A stretch of 64,000 nucleotides of DNA from Longilinea arvoryzae (GTDB lineage: Bacteria > Chloroflexota > Anaerolineae > Anaerolineales > Anaerolineaceae). How positions within the stretch are numbered: position 1 is the stretch's first letter; each line of letters opens with the position of its first letter. The position numbers and the translations under genes are program-made. Of this stretch, positions 53,830-62,636 are shown piece after piece. The notes beneath the pieces were generated by a model. That model saw nothing but the letters and a program-made list of their open reading frames with translations. It ran no database searches and had not been told where the DNA came from. The DNA is taken from NCBI RefSeq assembly GCF_001050235.1, contig NZ_DF967972.1:3562724-3626723 (forward strand), in the 5' to 3' direction.

Positions 53830-56800
53830 ATGAACCCTAAAATCCAATATTCCTCTAACCACCGCCTGCCGGTTAAGCCTGTTTTCTTTGGACTGGCAGT
53901 AATTCTGATTCTCATCAGTTCGGCCTGCAACCTCCCCATCGTCTCACCCACCCCGACCACAACCCCGCCCACCGAACTGCCCGCAACGCCCGTCGCGGCG
54001 GCCAAACCGCTGCCCGCCGCCGTGGTGGAAACCGATCCACTTCCCAACAGTGATCTTTCCGTGGACGGCGCATTGACGGTCTATTTCAACCAGCCCATGC
54101 AGCGCGCCTCCGTCGAGGGCGCACTGCGCACCGAACCGGTAATGGCCGGAAAATTCGAATGGCCGGATCCATCGACCATGCGTTTCATCCCCGACCAGGC
54201 CCTGCCTCCCGACACGCCCATCACCCTGACCATCGAAGATAGCGCCACGGCCGCCAATGGCCTGGCCATGAGCAGCCCGGTCTCGTACGAATTTCAGACC
54301 GCGCCTTACCTGACCGTCACCGAGCGGTTGCCGCGACCCGAAAGCACCGATATCGACCCGACCTCGGCAGTGGTGGCGACGTTCAATTTACCCGTGGTTG
54401 CGCTGGGCGAAACCAGCGCTGCGCCGGATGCCTTCATCATCGATCCCCCCGTGGAAGGCCGCGGCGAATGGCTCAATACCAGCACCTATATCTTCTACCC
54501 GGATCCAGCCATGCAGGGCGGCGTGAAATACACCATCACCCTCGCCCCGGATCTGAAAAGCCAGTCCGGCAGCCCGTGGTCATCGGATGCAAGCCTGAAC
54601 TGGTCCTTCACCACCGCCCTTCCCCAACTGGTGAACCTCGAGCCGGCTTCCGGTACCGAACTGGGCCTGGATACCCCCATCACATTGACCTTCAACCAGC
54701 CGGTCGATCGCGCCAGCGTGGAGGCCAATCTTAAATTTACTCCTCAGGGCGGCGACCCCATACCGGGCAGCCTCAAATGGTCCGAGGATGCCACCCAGGT
54801 TACCTATACACCCGCTGAAATGCTGGCCCGCGACACCCTTTATACGTTGGCCTTATCGACCCAGGCCACGGGCCTGGGCGGCACCGCCCTGAGCAAGCCG
54901 TTGGCGGCAAACTTCCATACCGTTCCGGCGTTATCCGTGGTCGGCACCGACCCCGGACAGGGAAAAACGATCAAAAGTTACGGCGGTTACGGCGGCCTGG
55001 TCCTCACCTTTTCGTCACCGCTGTCCACAAAACAGGATTTTACAGAGTTGGTCCAATTCAGTCCGGAGATCAACGATGTCAGTTATTACGCCACCGAAAA
55101 GACGCTGAATATCTATGGCTATTTCAAACCCAGCAGCGATTATGTACTCACCCTCTCCGGCGAACTCGCCGATCAGTGGGGCATGGCGCTGGGCGCGGAT
55201 TTCACCCTGAATTTCAACACCAAGGAAAGCCAGCCGGTTCTGAACATTCCAATGGTGGAATCCACCGGCAGCCGCGTGCTCTTCCTGACTTCCGACGACA
55301 GCCTTCTGCCGGCAAATGCCACCAACCTGACCTCCCTCAACATTCGATCCGGCGAACTGACTCTGGAAGATTTCATTTCCGGAACCCAAAATTACGACAC
55401 CTATCCGCCCAAGCCAAACCGCTGGCAGCAGGCGGTGAACCTGGAAGCCAACCGCAATCAGACCATCGGGGTCGAATTGACCCCTGAAGGCCAACCGCTC
55501 AAACCGGGCTTATACGCTTTCAGCGTCGGTTCTTCTCAATTATTTAGTTACGACCACGATATCAACTTCTACATCGTCTCCAGCCACATTCAAATGACGC
55601 TCAAGGTCAGCATCGACGAAATGTTGATCTGGGCCGTGGACCTGGAGACCAACCAACCGGTCAGCGGTCTGGATGTCCGGGTTCTGGATCAAAATCAGAC
55701 CGAGGTGGGCAGCAGCACAACCGACCCAAACGGACTGGCAACCGTTCCTCTGTCGTCGGATCGCAATGTCTACGATTACCTATATGTTGTCTCGGGTCAG
55801 CCGGGCGATGCTAATTTTTCATTGGCCGTCACGAACTGGTACGCCGGCATCAATGCCTGGGATTACGGAATTTCCAGTTTGATTCAACCGTCCAAACCGG
55901 GAGTCTACCTGTATACGGACCGCCCGATCTACCGGCCCGGCCAGACAGTTTATCTTCGCGGCATCGTTCGTACTCCTGTGAACGGCCGTTATGAGTTGGC
56001 TCCTGAAAAGGAATATACGGCCTCCATGGTCGGACCTTTCGATCCGCTCACGGGCGAGTCCGCGACTCTCGATACGCAAAACAAATCCCTGACGGCCTTT
56101 GGCACGTTCAGCATGACCTTTACCCTGCCTGAAAATGCAACTCCCGGGCAGTATCATTTCGAAGTGCCAGGTACGGATACCTATCTATTCTTTCTGGTGG
56201 CCAACTACCGCAAACCCGAGATGGAGGTCAAGGTCGATTTCGATTCGAACCAGGCCGTCAACGGCAGTGATCTGCACGCTGTTATCGACGCCCAGTATTA
56301 CTTTGGCGCGCCGGCCGGAAATTTGCCGGTGACCTGGTCGCTTTCACGCCAGCGCTCGGATTTTTACATTCCGGGCGGATATCAGGTAGGTCCGGTCGAC
56401 ACCAACTGGCTGAATCCCTATTTCTATTTCACCTATTCCGGCCCACAAATTCTGTTGACCGGCGAAGCCACCACGGATACGTCCGGTAAAGTAGAGCTTA
56501 CCTTCACGCCGGATCAGTTATCCACTCTGAACCAGACCGAATTGCAGGATTTGACATTGGAAGCGACCATCACCGATCCTTCCAACCAACCCGTCAGTGG
56601 GCGCGGATCGATGCGCCTGCTGCCAGCCGATTTTGCAATCGGCGTCCAACCCGAGGTCTGGAGCAGCCAGGCCGGCGATGAACTGGCCTTCAGCGTCCTG
56701 ACGGTGGATTGGAATCAGAAGGTAAGCCCGAATCACCCCTTGAAAGCGAATTTCCAGAAAATTACCTGGAAACAGAGTTTCAGCGCCGATGCGGGCGAAA

Positions 56801-59754
56801 TGGCCAACACCCCGGAATTTACTTCCGTGGGCAGCACCGATTTCACCACTGGCGCGGACGGCCTGGCGCGGATCGCCTTTACGCCGCAGGATCCGGGAAT
56901 CTATCAGGTGACGGTTTCCAATGCCAATGCAGTGACGCAGGTTTGGGTCTGGGTGAGCGGCGCCGGATCCGCCCCCTGGCCGATGCTTGCCAATCAGCGC
57001 CTGCGTCTATCCGCGGACGCGCAGAGCTACCAACCCGGACAGAGCGCGCGAATCTTCATTCCCAATCCATTTGCCGGCGAGGCCCTTGCGCTGGTTTCCG
57101 TCGAACGCGCCAAAGTCATGCGCACCGAAGTCGTCCACCTGACCGGATCGGGGTTGGATTATCAATTGCCGTTGTCCGAAGAGGATGCGCCGAATGTCTA
57201 TGTTTCGGTCACCATCCTGGGCTCTGCTGGCGGGCGGTCTGATTTCAGGCAGGGCTTTATCGAACTCAAGGTCGATCCGGCGGCCCAGATCTTGAATGTA
57301 AAGCTGACCGGCGAACCTGCCCGCGCCCGACCGGGCGAACCGCTGACTCTGACCCTGGAAGTGCGCGACGCCGCCGGGCAACCCGTGCAGGGTGAATTCT
57401 CCCTGGCGCTGGTGGATAAAGCCGTGCTGGCGCTGGCCGATCCCAATTCCGCGTCGATCATCGAGGCGTATTACGGCGATCAATACCTGGGCGTCTCCAC
57501 CAGCCTGTCGCTGGCTGCCTACGGCCTGCGCTCGATCGCCATTCCGCCCGGGCGGGGCGGCGGCGGGGGCGACGGTATGGTAGCCGCGCCGACTGTACGC
57601 GAGGATTTCCAGGACACAGCCTATTGGAACGGTGAAGTCGTCACCGATGCAGACGGTCGCGCGCAAATCAACCTGACCCTGCCGGATAACGTCACCACCT
57701 GGGTGGGCATGGTGCGCGGCATCACCCGGGATTCGCTGGTGGGTGAGACTGAGTTGGAAATCATCGCCACCCGCGATCTGCTGGTGCGTCCGGCCACACC
57801 GCGTTTTCTGGTCGCCGGCGATCACCTCGAACTTGCGGCCGTCGTCAACAACAACACCACCCAGGACCTCGATGTGCAGGTCAGCCTGAAACCGACCGGC
57901 TTCACGCTCGATGATTCAGCCCAGGCCCTGCAGACCGTTCAAATACAAGCCGGCGGTCAACAACGCGTGACCTGGTGGGGCACTGTGGAAAGCGTCGCAG
58001 AAGCCGACCTGGTATTCGGAGCCCAGGGCGGCGGGCTGGAAGACTTCGCCCGCCCAAGCTGGGGCAAACTGCCGGTCTTGACCTTCAGTGCGCCGCAGAC
58101 TTTCGGCACGGCTGGCATGCTTTCCGAAGCGGGGCAACGCATCGAGACGGTCTCGCTGCCGCGCAGCTTTACCGCCACCAGCGGGGAACTTCAGGTGGAA
58201 CTATCGCCTTCGTTGGCGGCAGTGGTGTTGTCCGACCTGACCGTCATCGAGCAATCACGGTACGATTTCACCGAAGCCATGGTTTCACGCCTGGTTCCCA
58301 ACCTGGAAACCTACCGCGCGCTCAAAGAACTGGGGATCAGCAACATCGAACTCGAAAACCAGCTCAATGCCCAGATCAAGACCGATCTGCCCAAGTTGAT
58401 CGCCCGCCAAAAATCGGACGGCGGCTGGGGTTGGGATTCCACCGCCGGCAGCGATCCGCAGATTTCCATTTACGCCGTCTGGGCTCTGACGCGCGCCCGT
58501 GAAGCCGGCTTCGAAGTCGCGAACCAACCCTTCAATAATGGCGTGCAGTACCTGCTCGCCAGCCTGATCGCGCCTCAAATGTCCAGCGAGGATTACCAGC
58601 TCGACCGCCTGGCGTTCCAGTACTTTGTGCTGGCCGAAGCCGGCCAGACGGCGCTGGAGCCGCAATCCCTGCTCGCCCTGCGCAGCCGCCTCAACCCATG
58701 GGCCAAGGCGATGCTGGCCCTGACGCTGGAAAAACTCGAACCGGGCAACGCCGACACCACCACCCTGCTGTCAGATCTGCAGGCCACGGCCCTGCGCTCC
58801 GCGAGCGGTGTCAACTGGCAGGATGCCGTCGAATACCGCCAGAATTTCGTCACCCGCAACCTGAGCACCGCCATCGTCACCTATGCCCTGGCCCGGCTCG
58901 ACCCGGCCAGTCCGCTGCTGGTGGACGCGACCCGCTATTTGATCACCAACCGCGAAGAAATCGGCGGCTGGTCGACCAGCTATGAATCGGCCTGGGTGAT
59001 CACCGCTCTGATCGAGACCATGAAAGGCACGGGCGACCTGCAGGCGAATTTCACCTTCACCGCCGCGCTCAACGGCTCACCTCTGGCCAGCGGCGAAGCC
59101 GGCGGCGCAACGGCGCTGAATCCGGTGCGCGCCAACGTACCCATCGGCCAGCTTTTGCCGAAGGATCCCAACGAACTGGTGATCTCGCGCCAGGGCGGAA
59201 ACGGACGGCTGTATTATCGGGCTTACCTGAAAATCGACCGCCTGGCCCAGGATGCGAAACCGATCGAACGCGGCATGGCGCTGGAAAGGCGGTATTACCA
59301 GGTCGATGAGACCTGCAAGCTGCCGGATTGTCCTGAAATCACCACCGCCCGCCTGGATGCGAAGGCGCCCATCTGGGTGCGCCTGTCGCTGACCGTACCA
59401 AGCGACCAGTATTACGCCGTCGTCGAGGATTGGCTGCCGGCCGGCACCGAAGTGCTCGACCTGAGCCTGAAGACCAGTCAATTGGCCCTGACCGATCAGG
59501 TGGCGGGATCGCAATACAACCCGCGTAACCCCTTCGCCCAGGGCTGGGGCTGGTGGTACTTCGGCGATCCGCAGATCAGCGACGATTCGGTTACCTGGGT
59601 GGCGCCTTACCTGCCTGCCGGAACGTACGAACTGACTTACCAGCTCGTCCCGACCACAGCCGGCGAATTTCAGGTTCTCCCGGCGCATGCTTTCATCTAT
59701 TACTTCCCCGAGGTGGAAGCGACCAGCGCCGGTAATCTATTGACCATCGAATAA
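53830..59754 (+). CDS. Alpha-2-macroglobulin family lipoprotein without thioester
   Basis: A 1974-residue surface lipoprotein: the signal peptide ends ISSAC with C33. Pro/Thr-rich linker residues follow. Order of domains: several Ig-like/MG-type domains (about 60-600, repeats such as LSVDGALTVYFNQPMQRASV and ITLTFNQPVDRASVEA), further macroglobulin domains, the A2M core (REDFQDTAYWNGEVVTDADG, then TPRFLVAGDHLELAAVVNNN, about 1255-1345), and the helical thioester-like domain from about 1475 (QKSDGGWGWDS). The thioester motif is lost: where CxEQ is expected the protein reads Y1478-D-F-T-E-A1483, so Cys and Gln are replaced. A bacterial A2M usually traps proteases or guards the envelope; this one could only trap physically. 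The ATG at 53830 lacks a clear ribosome-binding site. No penicillin-binding-protein 1C gene is adjacent. Confidence 0.93.
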   Translation: MNPKIQYSSNHRLPVKPVFFGLAVILILISSACNLPIVSPTPTTTPPTELPATPVAAAKPLPAAVVETDPLPNSDLSVDGALTVYFNQPMQRASVEGALRTEPVMAGKFEWPDPSTMRFIPDQALPPDTPITLTIEDSATAANGLAMSSPVSYEFQTAPYLTVTERLPRPESTDIDPTSAVVATFNLPVVALGETSAAPDAFIIDPPVEGRGEWLNTSTYIFYPDPAMQGGVKYTITLAPDLKSQSGSPWSSDASLNWSFTTALPQLVNLEPASGTELGLDTPITLTFNQPVDRASVEANLKFTPQGGDPIPGSLKWSEDATQVTYTPAEMLARDTLYTLALSTQATGLGGTALSKPLAANFHTVPALSVVGTDPGQGKTIKSYGGYGGLVLTFSSPLSTKQDFTELVQFSPEINDVSYYATEKTLNIYGYFKPSSDYVLTLSGELADQWGMALGADFTLNFNTKESQPVLNIPMVESTGSRVLFLTSDDSLLPANATNLTSLNIRSGELTLEDFISGTQNYDTYPPKPNRWQQAVNLEANRNQTIGVELTPEGQPLKPGLYAFSVGSSQLFSYDHDINFYIVSSHIQMTLKVSIDEMLIWAVDLETNQPVSGLDVRVLDQNQTEVGSSTTDPNGLATVPLSSDRNVYDYLYVVSGQPGDANFSLAVTNWYAGINAWDYGISSLIQPSKPGVYLYTDRPIYRPGQTVYLRGIVRTPVNGRYELAPEKEYTASMVGPFDPLTGESATLDTQNKSLTAFGTFSMTFTLPENATPGQYHFEVPGTDTYLFFLVANYRKPEMEVKVDFDSNQAVNGSDLHAVIDAQYYFGAPAGNLPVTWSLSRQRSDFYIPGGYQVGPVDTNWLNPYFYFTYSGPQILLTGEATTDTSGKVELTFTPDQLSTLNQTELQDLTLEATITDPSNQPVSGRGSMRLLPADFAIGVQPEVWSSQAGDELAFSVLTVDWNQKVSPNHPLKANFQKITWKQSFSADAGEMANTPEFTSVGSTDFTTGADGLARIAFTPQDPGIYQVTVSNANAVTQVWVWVSGAGSAPWPMLANQRLRLSADAQSYQPGQSARIFIPNPFAGEALALVSVERAKVMRTEVVHLTGSGLDYQLPLSEEDAPNVYVSVTILGSAGGRSDFRQGFIELKVDPAAQILNVKLTGEPARARPGEPLTLTLEVRDAAGQPVQGEFSLALVDKAVLALADPNSASIIEAYYGDQYLGVSTSLSLAAYGLRSIAIPPGRGGGGGDGMVAAPTVREDFQDTAYWNGEVVTDADGRAQINLTLPDNVTTWVGMVRGITRDSLVGETELEIIATRDLLVRPATPRFLVAGDHLELAAVVNNNTTQDLDVQVSLKPTGFTLDDSAQALQTVQIQAGGQQRVTWWGTVESVAEADLVFGAQGGGLEDFARPSWGKLPVLTFSAPQTFGTAGMLSEAGQRIETVSLPRSFTATSGELQVELSPSLAAVVLSDLTVIEQSRYDFTEAMVSRLVPNLETYRALKELGISNIELENQLNAQIKTDLPKLIARQKSDGGWGWDSTAGSDPQISIYAVWALTRAREAGFEVANQPFNNGVQYLLASLIAPQMSSEDYQLDRLAFQYFVLAEAGQTALEPQSLLALRSRLNPWAKAMLALTLEKLEPGNADTTTLLSDLQATALRSASGVNWQDAVEYRQNFVTRNLSTAIVTYALARLDPASPLLVDATRYLITNREEIGGWSTSYESAWVITALIETMKGTGDLQANFTFTAALNGSPLASGEAGGATALNPVRANVPIGQLLPKDPNELVISRQGGNGRLYYRAYLKIDRLAQDAKPIERGMALERRYYQVDETCKLPDCPEITTARLDAKAPIWVRLSLTVPSDQYYAVVEDWLPAGTEVLDLSLKTSQLALTDQVAGSQYNPRNPFAQGWGWWYFGDPQISDDSVTWVAPYLPAGTYELTYQLVPTTAGEFQVLPAHAFIYYFPEVEATSAGNLLTIE

Positions 59755-59773
59755 TCGAAGTCCAGGTCCGGAC

Positions 59774-59819
59774 CCCGGCAGAGTAACTCAACGGCCTGTT
59801 TCTCTGCCGGGATTTTTTT
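59774..59819 (+). terminator. Rho-independent terminator of the A2M gene
   Basis: CCCGGCAGAG (59774-59783) pairs with CTCTGCCGGG (59802-59811) over 10 bp with an 18-base loop; T7 follows (59813-59819). Confidence 0.85.
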
Positions 59820-59924
59820 GCCACGAGCCAGGTAGACCTCCCGGATCCAAACCGTTCCGGGATCGGCCGCCAACATCCAAATTTCTGTAAGGATGGGCTT
59901 CGCCCTGAGAAAACGATCCTGCCT

Positions 59925-59940
59925 TGTGATTTTTATCACA
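59925..59940 (+). promoter_or_regulatory. CRP/FNR-family consensus site before the ion-pump operon
   Basis: TGTGA (59925-59929), six bases, and TCACA (59936-59940) form a perfect TGTGA-N6-TCACA palindrome, the classic CRP-type operator. A TATAAC at 59966-59971 would put the transcription start near 59978, so the site centre would be about -45, close to class II activation. The rest of the 340-bp gap (59755-60094) holds only the A2M terminator and A/T-rich leader sequence. Confidence 0.65.
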
Positions 59941-60094
59941 CTAATTTGATCGTTTTAATAAAAAATATAACCAATCAACAATTCAGGAAAGAGTACATAA
60001 ATTCTGATGACACTTACCACGTGACTTCTGGAAGTCATCAAGTTATACAAAATAGGTCCCATATTATTATTTCATCCCTCAAGGAGGTCGTCCC

Positions 60095-60574
60095 ATGTGG
60101 CAAATCCTCATCATGGTGGGAATTCTGCTGTGCGCCATTATGGCGATCCGCACGCATCGTTTGCTGGTTTCAGCGATCTGGCTGGCCGGCACGAGCGCCC
60201 TGGTCGCCCTGTTCCTTTATCTTCTGGGCGCACCAGAAATTGCCGTCATCGAACTGAGCGTGGGCGCCGGCTTGGTCACCGTGTTGTTTGTCTTTGCAAT
60301 CAACATTTCCGGTGAAGAAGCCATGGCAGCTCACCCGTTGATTCCCCGTCCTTTGGCGTGGGCTATCATCACTGTTTCTATTCTTTTGGTAGGCTGGTTG
60401 ATGCTGCCCGGCGTGAATGTCGCCATGCCAGCGTTGCCAACCGGTGATCTGGGCACTACCTTGTGGCAATCGCGCAGCCTGGATGTCTTCTTGATGGCCG
60501 TTTTGATCCTGGCCGGCGCGCTGGCCATGCTGGGTTTGCTGGCCGAAGACAAGAAAAAAGAGGTGCACGAATGA
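60095..60574 (+). CDS. NuoJ/MbhD-like membrane subunit of an ion-pumping complex
   Basis: A 159-residue protein with about five transmembrane helices. The segment LGAPEIAVIELSVGAGLVTVL matches the third-helix region shared by NuoJ of complex I and MbhD/DUF4040 subunits of membrane hydrogenases and Mrp antiporters; residue conservation alone does not decide which. AAGGAGG (60080-60086) at 8 bp supports ATG 60095. The following NuoK-like gene overlaps by 4 bp, and NuoL-, NuoM-like genes follow, so it is the first subunit of a proton- or sodium-pumping module. A CRP-type site lies upstream. Confidence 0.8.
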   Translation: MWQILIMVGILLCAIMAIRTHRLLVSAIWLAGTSALVALFLYLLGAPEIAVIELSVGAGLVTVLFVFAINISGEEAMAAHPLIPRPLAWAIITVSILLVGWLMLPGVNVAMPALPTGDLGTTLWQSRSLDVFLMAVLILAGALAMLGLLAEDKKKEVHE

Positions 60575-60882
60575 CACCATCCATTCCTGTGATCGCCGGC
60601 ATCGTCATTCTTGGCCTGGTCGGCATCGGCCTGTATGCTTTGCTGGCCGTCCGCAACCTGATCAAGGTCATCATCGCCCTGCAAATCATGGTCAAGGGCG
60701 TACTGGTGGCCTTCATTTTGGCTGGCAGCCTGCGCGGGAATATCGCTCAGGCGCAAAGCATGGCGCTCGTGGTCATCGTCGCAGATACCATCGTAGCCGT
60801 CGTTGGTCTGGCATTGGCCATTCAAATCCGCCGCCATACTGGCACGCTGGATACCAAAGCGCTCACCACCTTGCGGAGATAA
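60571..60882 (+). CDS. NuoK/MrpC-like membrane subunit with altered glutamates
   Basis: A 103-residue, three-helix protein of the NuoK/MrpC family; GLYALLAVRNLIKVIIALQI is the helix-1/helix-2 region. In complex I, helix 2 of NuoK has a conserved Glu (GIELM); here the equivalent reads ALQIM, so Glu becomes Gln. The second key Glu in helix 3 appears as Asp (VIVADTIVAVVGLALAI). These are the buried carboxylates of proton transfer, so coupling may differ from that of standard complex I. The ATG at 60571 overlaps the previous stop (ATGA). It is followed 3 bp later by the NuoL-like gene. Confidence 0.82.
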   Translation: MTPSIPVIAGIVILGLVGIGLYALLAVRNLIKVIIALQIMVKGVLVAFILAGSLRGNIAQAQSMALVVIVADTIVAVVGLALAIQIRRHTGTLDTKALTTLRR

Positions 60883-60885
60883 GCC

Positions 60886-62634
60886 ATGGCAGCCATACTT
60901 TTATCCCTCACAATTGCAATTCCCTGGTTGGGTGGGCTGGTCGTTTGGCTGGCCGGCAACGGCCATCCCAACTTCAAGCACTATGCTGCCGTCGCCTTTG
61001 CTTTGCTGGCCGGCGGCGCCGGCGTCGCCCTGATTCCGTACAGCACGAGTCAGGTCGCGATCAGCATCCCGGTCGGCGGCGTTTTTGGTAATTTCACCTT
61101 CATCGCCGACGGGTTGGGCGTCTTCCTCACCGTGGTCGCCACGGTGGTCGGCTCTCTGGCCGTTATTTTCTCGGTCGATTACATGCGCGGCGAAGAGCAG
61201 CTCGGCCGTTACTACGCCATGGTGCTGTTCTTCATCGGCGGTATGTCCGGCCTGGTGCTCACCAGCAACCTGCTGCTGGTCTTCCTGTTCTGGGAAATTA
61301 CCGCTCTGTGCTCTTATGCTTTGATCTCGTTCCATAACGATGACCCCAAGGCAGTGGCCGGCGGCATCAAAGCCCTCATCATCACCCAGTTGGGCGGCAT
61401 CGGCCTGTTGGCCGGCGCGTTGCTGCTTTATTCGGCCACGGGTTCGGTTGATTTCAATGCACTCATCGCCAATCCCAGCCTGATGCCCGGAAATCTGCTG
61501 GCCATCATGGCCTTCGGTTTCCTGGTCGCCGCGGCTGCCAAATCCGCTCAGTTCCCCTTCCAGACCTGGTTGCCGGACGCAATGGAAGCCCCGACCCCCA
61601 TCAGTGCGCTCATCCATGCGGCCACCATGGTCAACGCCGGCGTCTACCTGATGGCGCGCTTCTATCCGGCCTTCAAGGGTGTGCCGGGTTGGACGATGGC
61701 CGTCCTTCTGGTGGGGTTGATCACCGCGTTGATGGCTGCCGTCATGGCCCTGGTTTCGAATGATCTCAAACGCGTGCTGGCCTACTCCACGGTAAGCCAA
61801 TTGGGCTACATGTTCTACGCCATCGGAGCCGGCGGCATTTACGCCAGCCAGTTCCATTTGTTCAGCCACTCCATCTTCAAGGCGCTGCTCTTCCTCGGCG
61901 CAGGCGCGGTCATCCACTCGGTGGGCACCCGCGACATGCGTGAGATGGGCGGCCTGGGCAAGCAAATGCCGCTCGTGCGCGCCGTCTTCATCATCGGTGG
62001 GCTCGCGCTGGCGGGCATTCCCATCTTGAACGGCTTCTGGAGCAAGGAAATGATCCTGGAAGCCGGGCTTAAGGGCGCGCCGATGTGGACGTACGTCCTC
62101 ATGTTGATCGGCGCCGGCATCACTGCCCTGTACACCTTCCGCTGCATCTGGATGGTCTTCTACGGCGAACCGCACTCCGAAAAACACGTTCACGATGCCG
62201 GTCCCGCCATGAAAGTGGCGCTGATCCCGCTGGCTTTCGCCACGCTCACCTCCTGGCTGTTGGCCGGGCCGTTTGGCAAGCTGCTGGGACCCAATACCCT
62301 GCCCTCGCATGGCATCGAAATCACCTCGCTGGGCGAAGTCGTCCACGAAGTGCTCAGCGTTCCGACTTTGGTCGCCCTGGTGGTCATTGCGTTGGGTTTG
62401 GCGGCCTGGTGGTGGCGTGAGAAGCTCTCCGGGCTTTCCAATGCGCTGCAAGGCATTGGTCGGGCTGCTGCCAACAGCTTCGGCTTCGAAGCCATCAACC
62501 ACGGCATCGTCAAAGGCACGCAAGACTCGGCCGAGGCGCTGCGGGTGACGCAAACAGGCTTACTTAACTGGAACATCTTTGGCATCGTTGCCGGGCTGGT
62601 CCTGGTCCTGGCGATTGTTATCTTCGGAGGGTAG
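60886..62634 (+). CDS. NuoL-like proton-translocating antiporter subunit
   Basis: A 582-residue antiporter-like subunit with about 16 transmembrane helices. Key residues are present: the helix-5 Glu in FWEITALCSYALISF, the helix-7 Lys in AAKSAQFPFQTWLPDAM, and the helix-12 Lys in HSIFKALLFLGAG. The long C-terminal amphipathic stretch (residues about 500-560) followed by a last transmembrane helix is the piston-helix arrangement of NuoL. It sits 3 bp after the NuoK-like gene and 2 bp before the next antiporter-like gene. It could belong to complex I, a membrane hydrogenase or a Mrp antiporter; no catalytic subunits are in the window to decide. Confidence 0.88.
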   Translation: MAAILLSLTIAIPWLGGLVVWLAGNGHPNFKHYAAVAFALLAGGAGVALIPYSTSQVAISIPVGGVFGNFTFIADGLGVFLTVVATVVGSLAVIFSVDYMRGEEQLGRYYAMVLFFIGGMSGLVLTSNLLLVFLFWEITALCSYALISFHNDDPKAVAGGIKALIITQLGGIGLLAGALLLYSATGSVDFNALIANPSLMPGNLLAIMAFGFLVAAAAKSAQFPFQTWLPDAMEAPTPISALIHAATMVNAGVYLMARFYPAFKGVPGWTMAVLLVGLITALMAAVMALVSNDLKRVLAYSTVSQLGYMFYAIGAGGIYASQFHLFSHSIFKALLFLGAGAVIHSVGTRDMREMGGLGKQMPLVRAVFIIGGLALAGIPILNGFWSKEMILEAGLKGAPMWTYVLMLIGAGITALYTFRCIWMVFYGEPHSEKHVHDAGPAMKVALIPLAFATLTSWLLAGPFGKLLGPNTLPSHGIEITSLGEVVHEVLSVPTLVALVVIALGLAAWWWREKLSGLSNALQGIGRAAANSFGFEAINHGIVKGTQDSAEALRVTQTGLLNWNIFGIVAGLVLVLAIVIFGG

Positions 62635-62636
62635 CC

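Noticed and set aside
59700-59939. A 79-codon minus-strand open frame over the A2M terminator.
   Set aside because: It crosses a strong hairpin terminator and the CRP-type palindrome, and its protein has no family pattern.
60901-62553. Open frame of 550 codons antisense to the NuoL-like gene.
   Set aside because: The translation is rich in Gln, His and Asp with no motif, and lies inside a clear membrane protein gene on the other strand.
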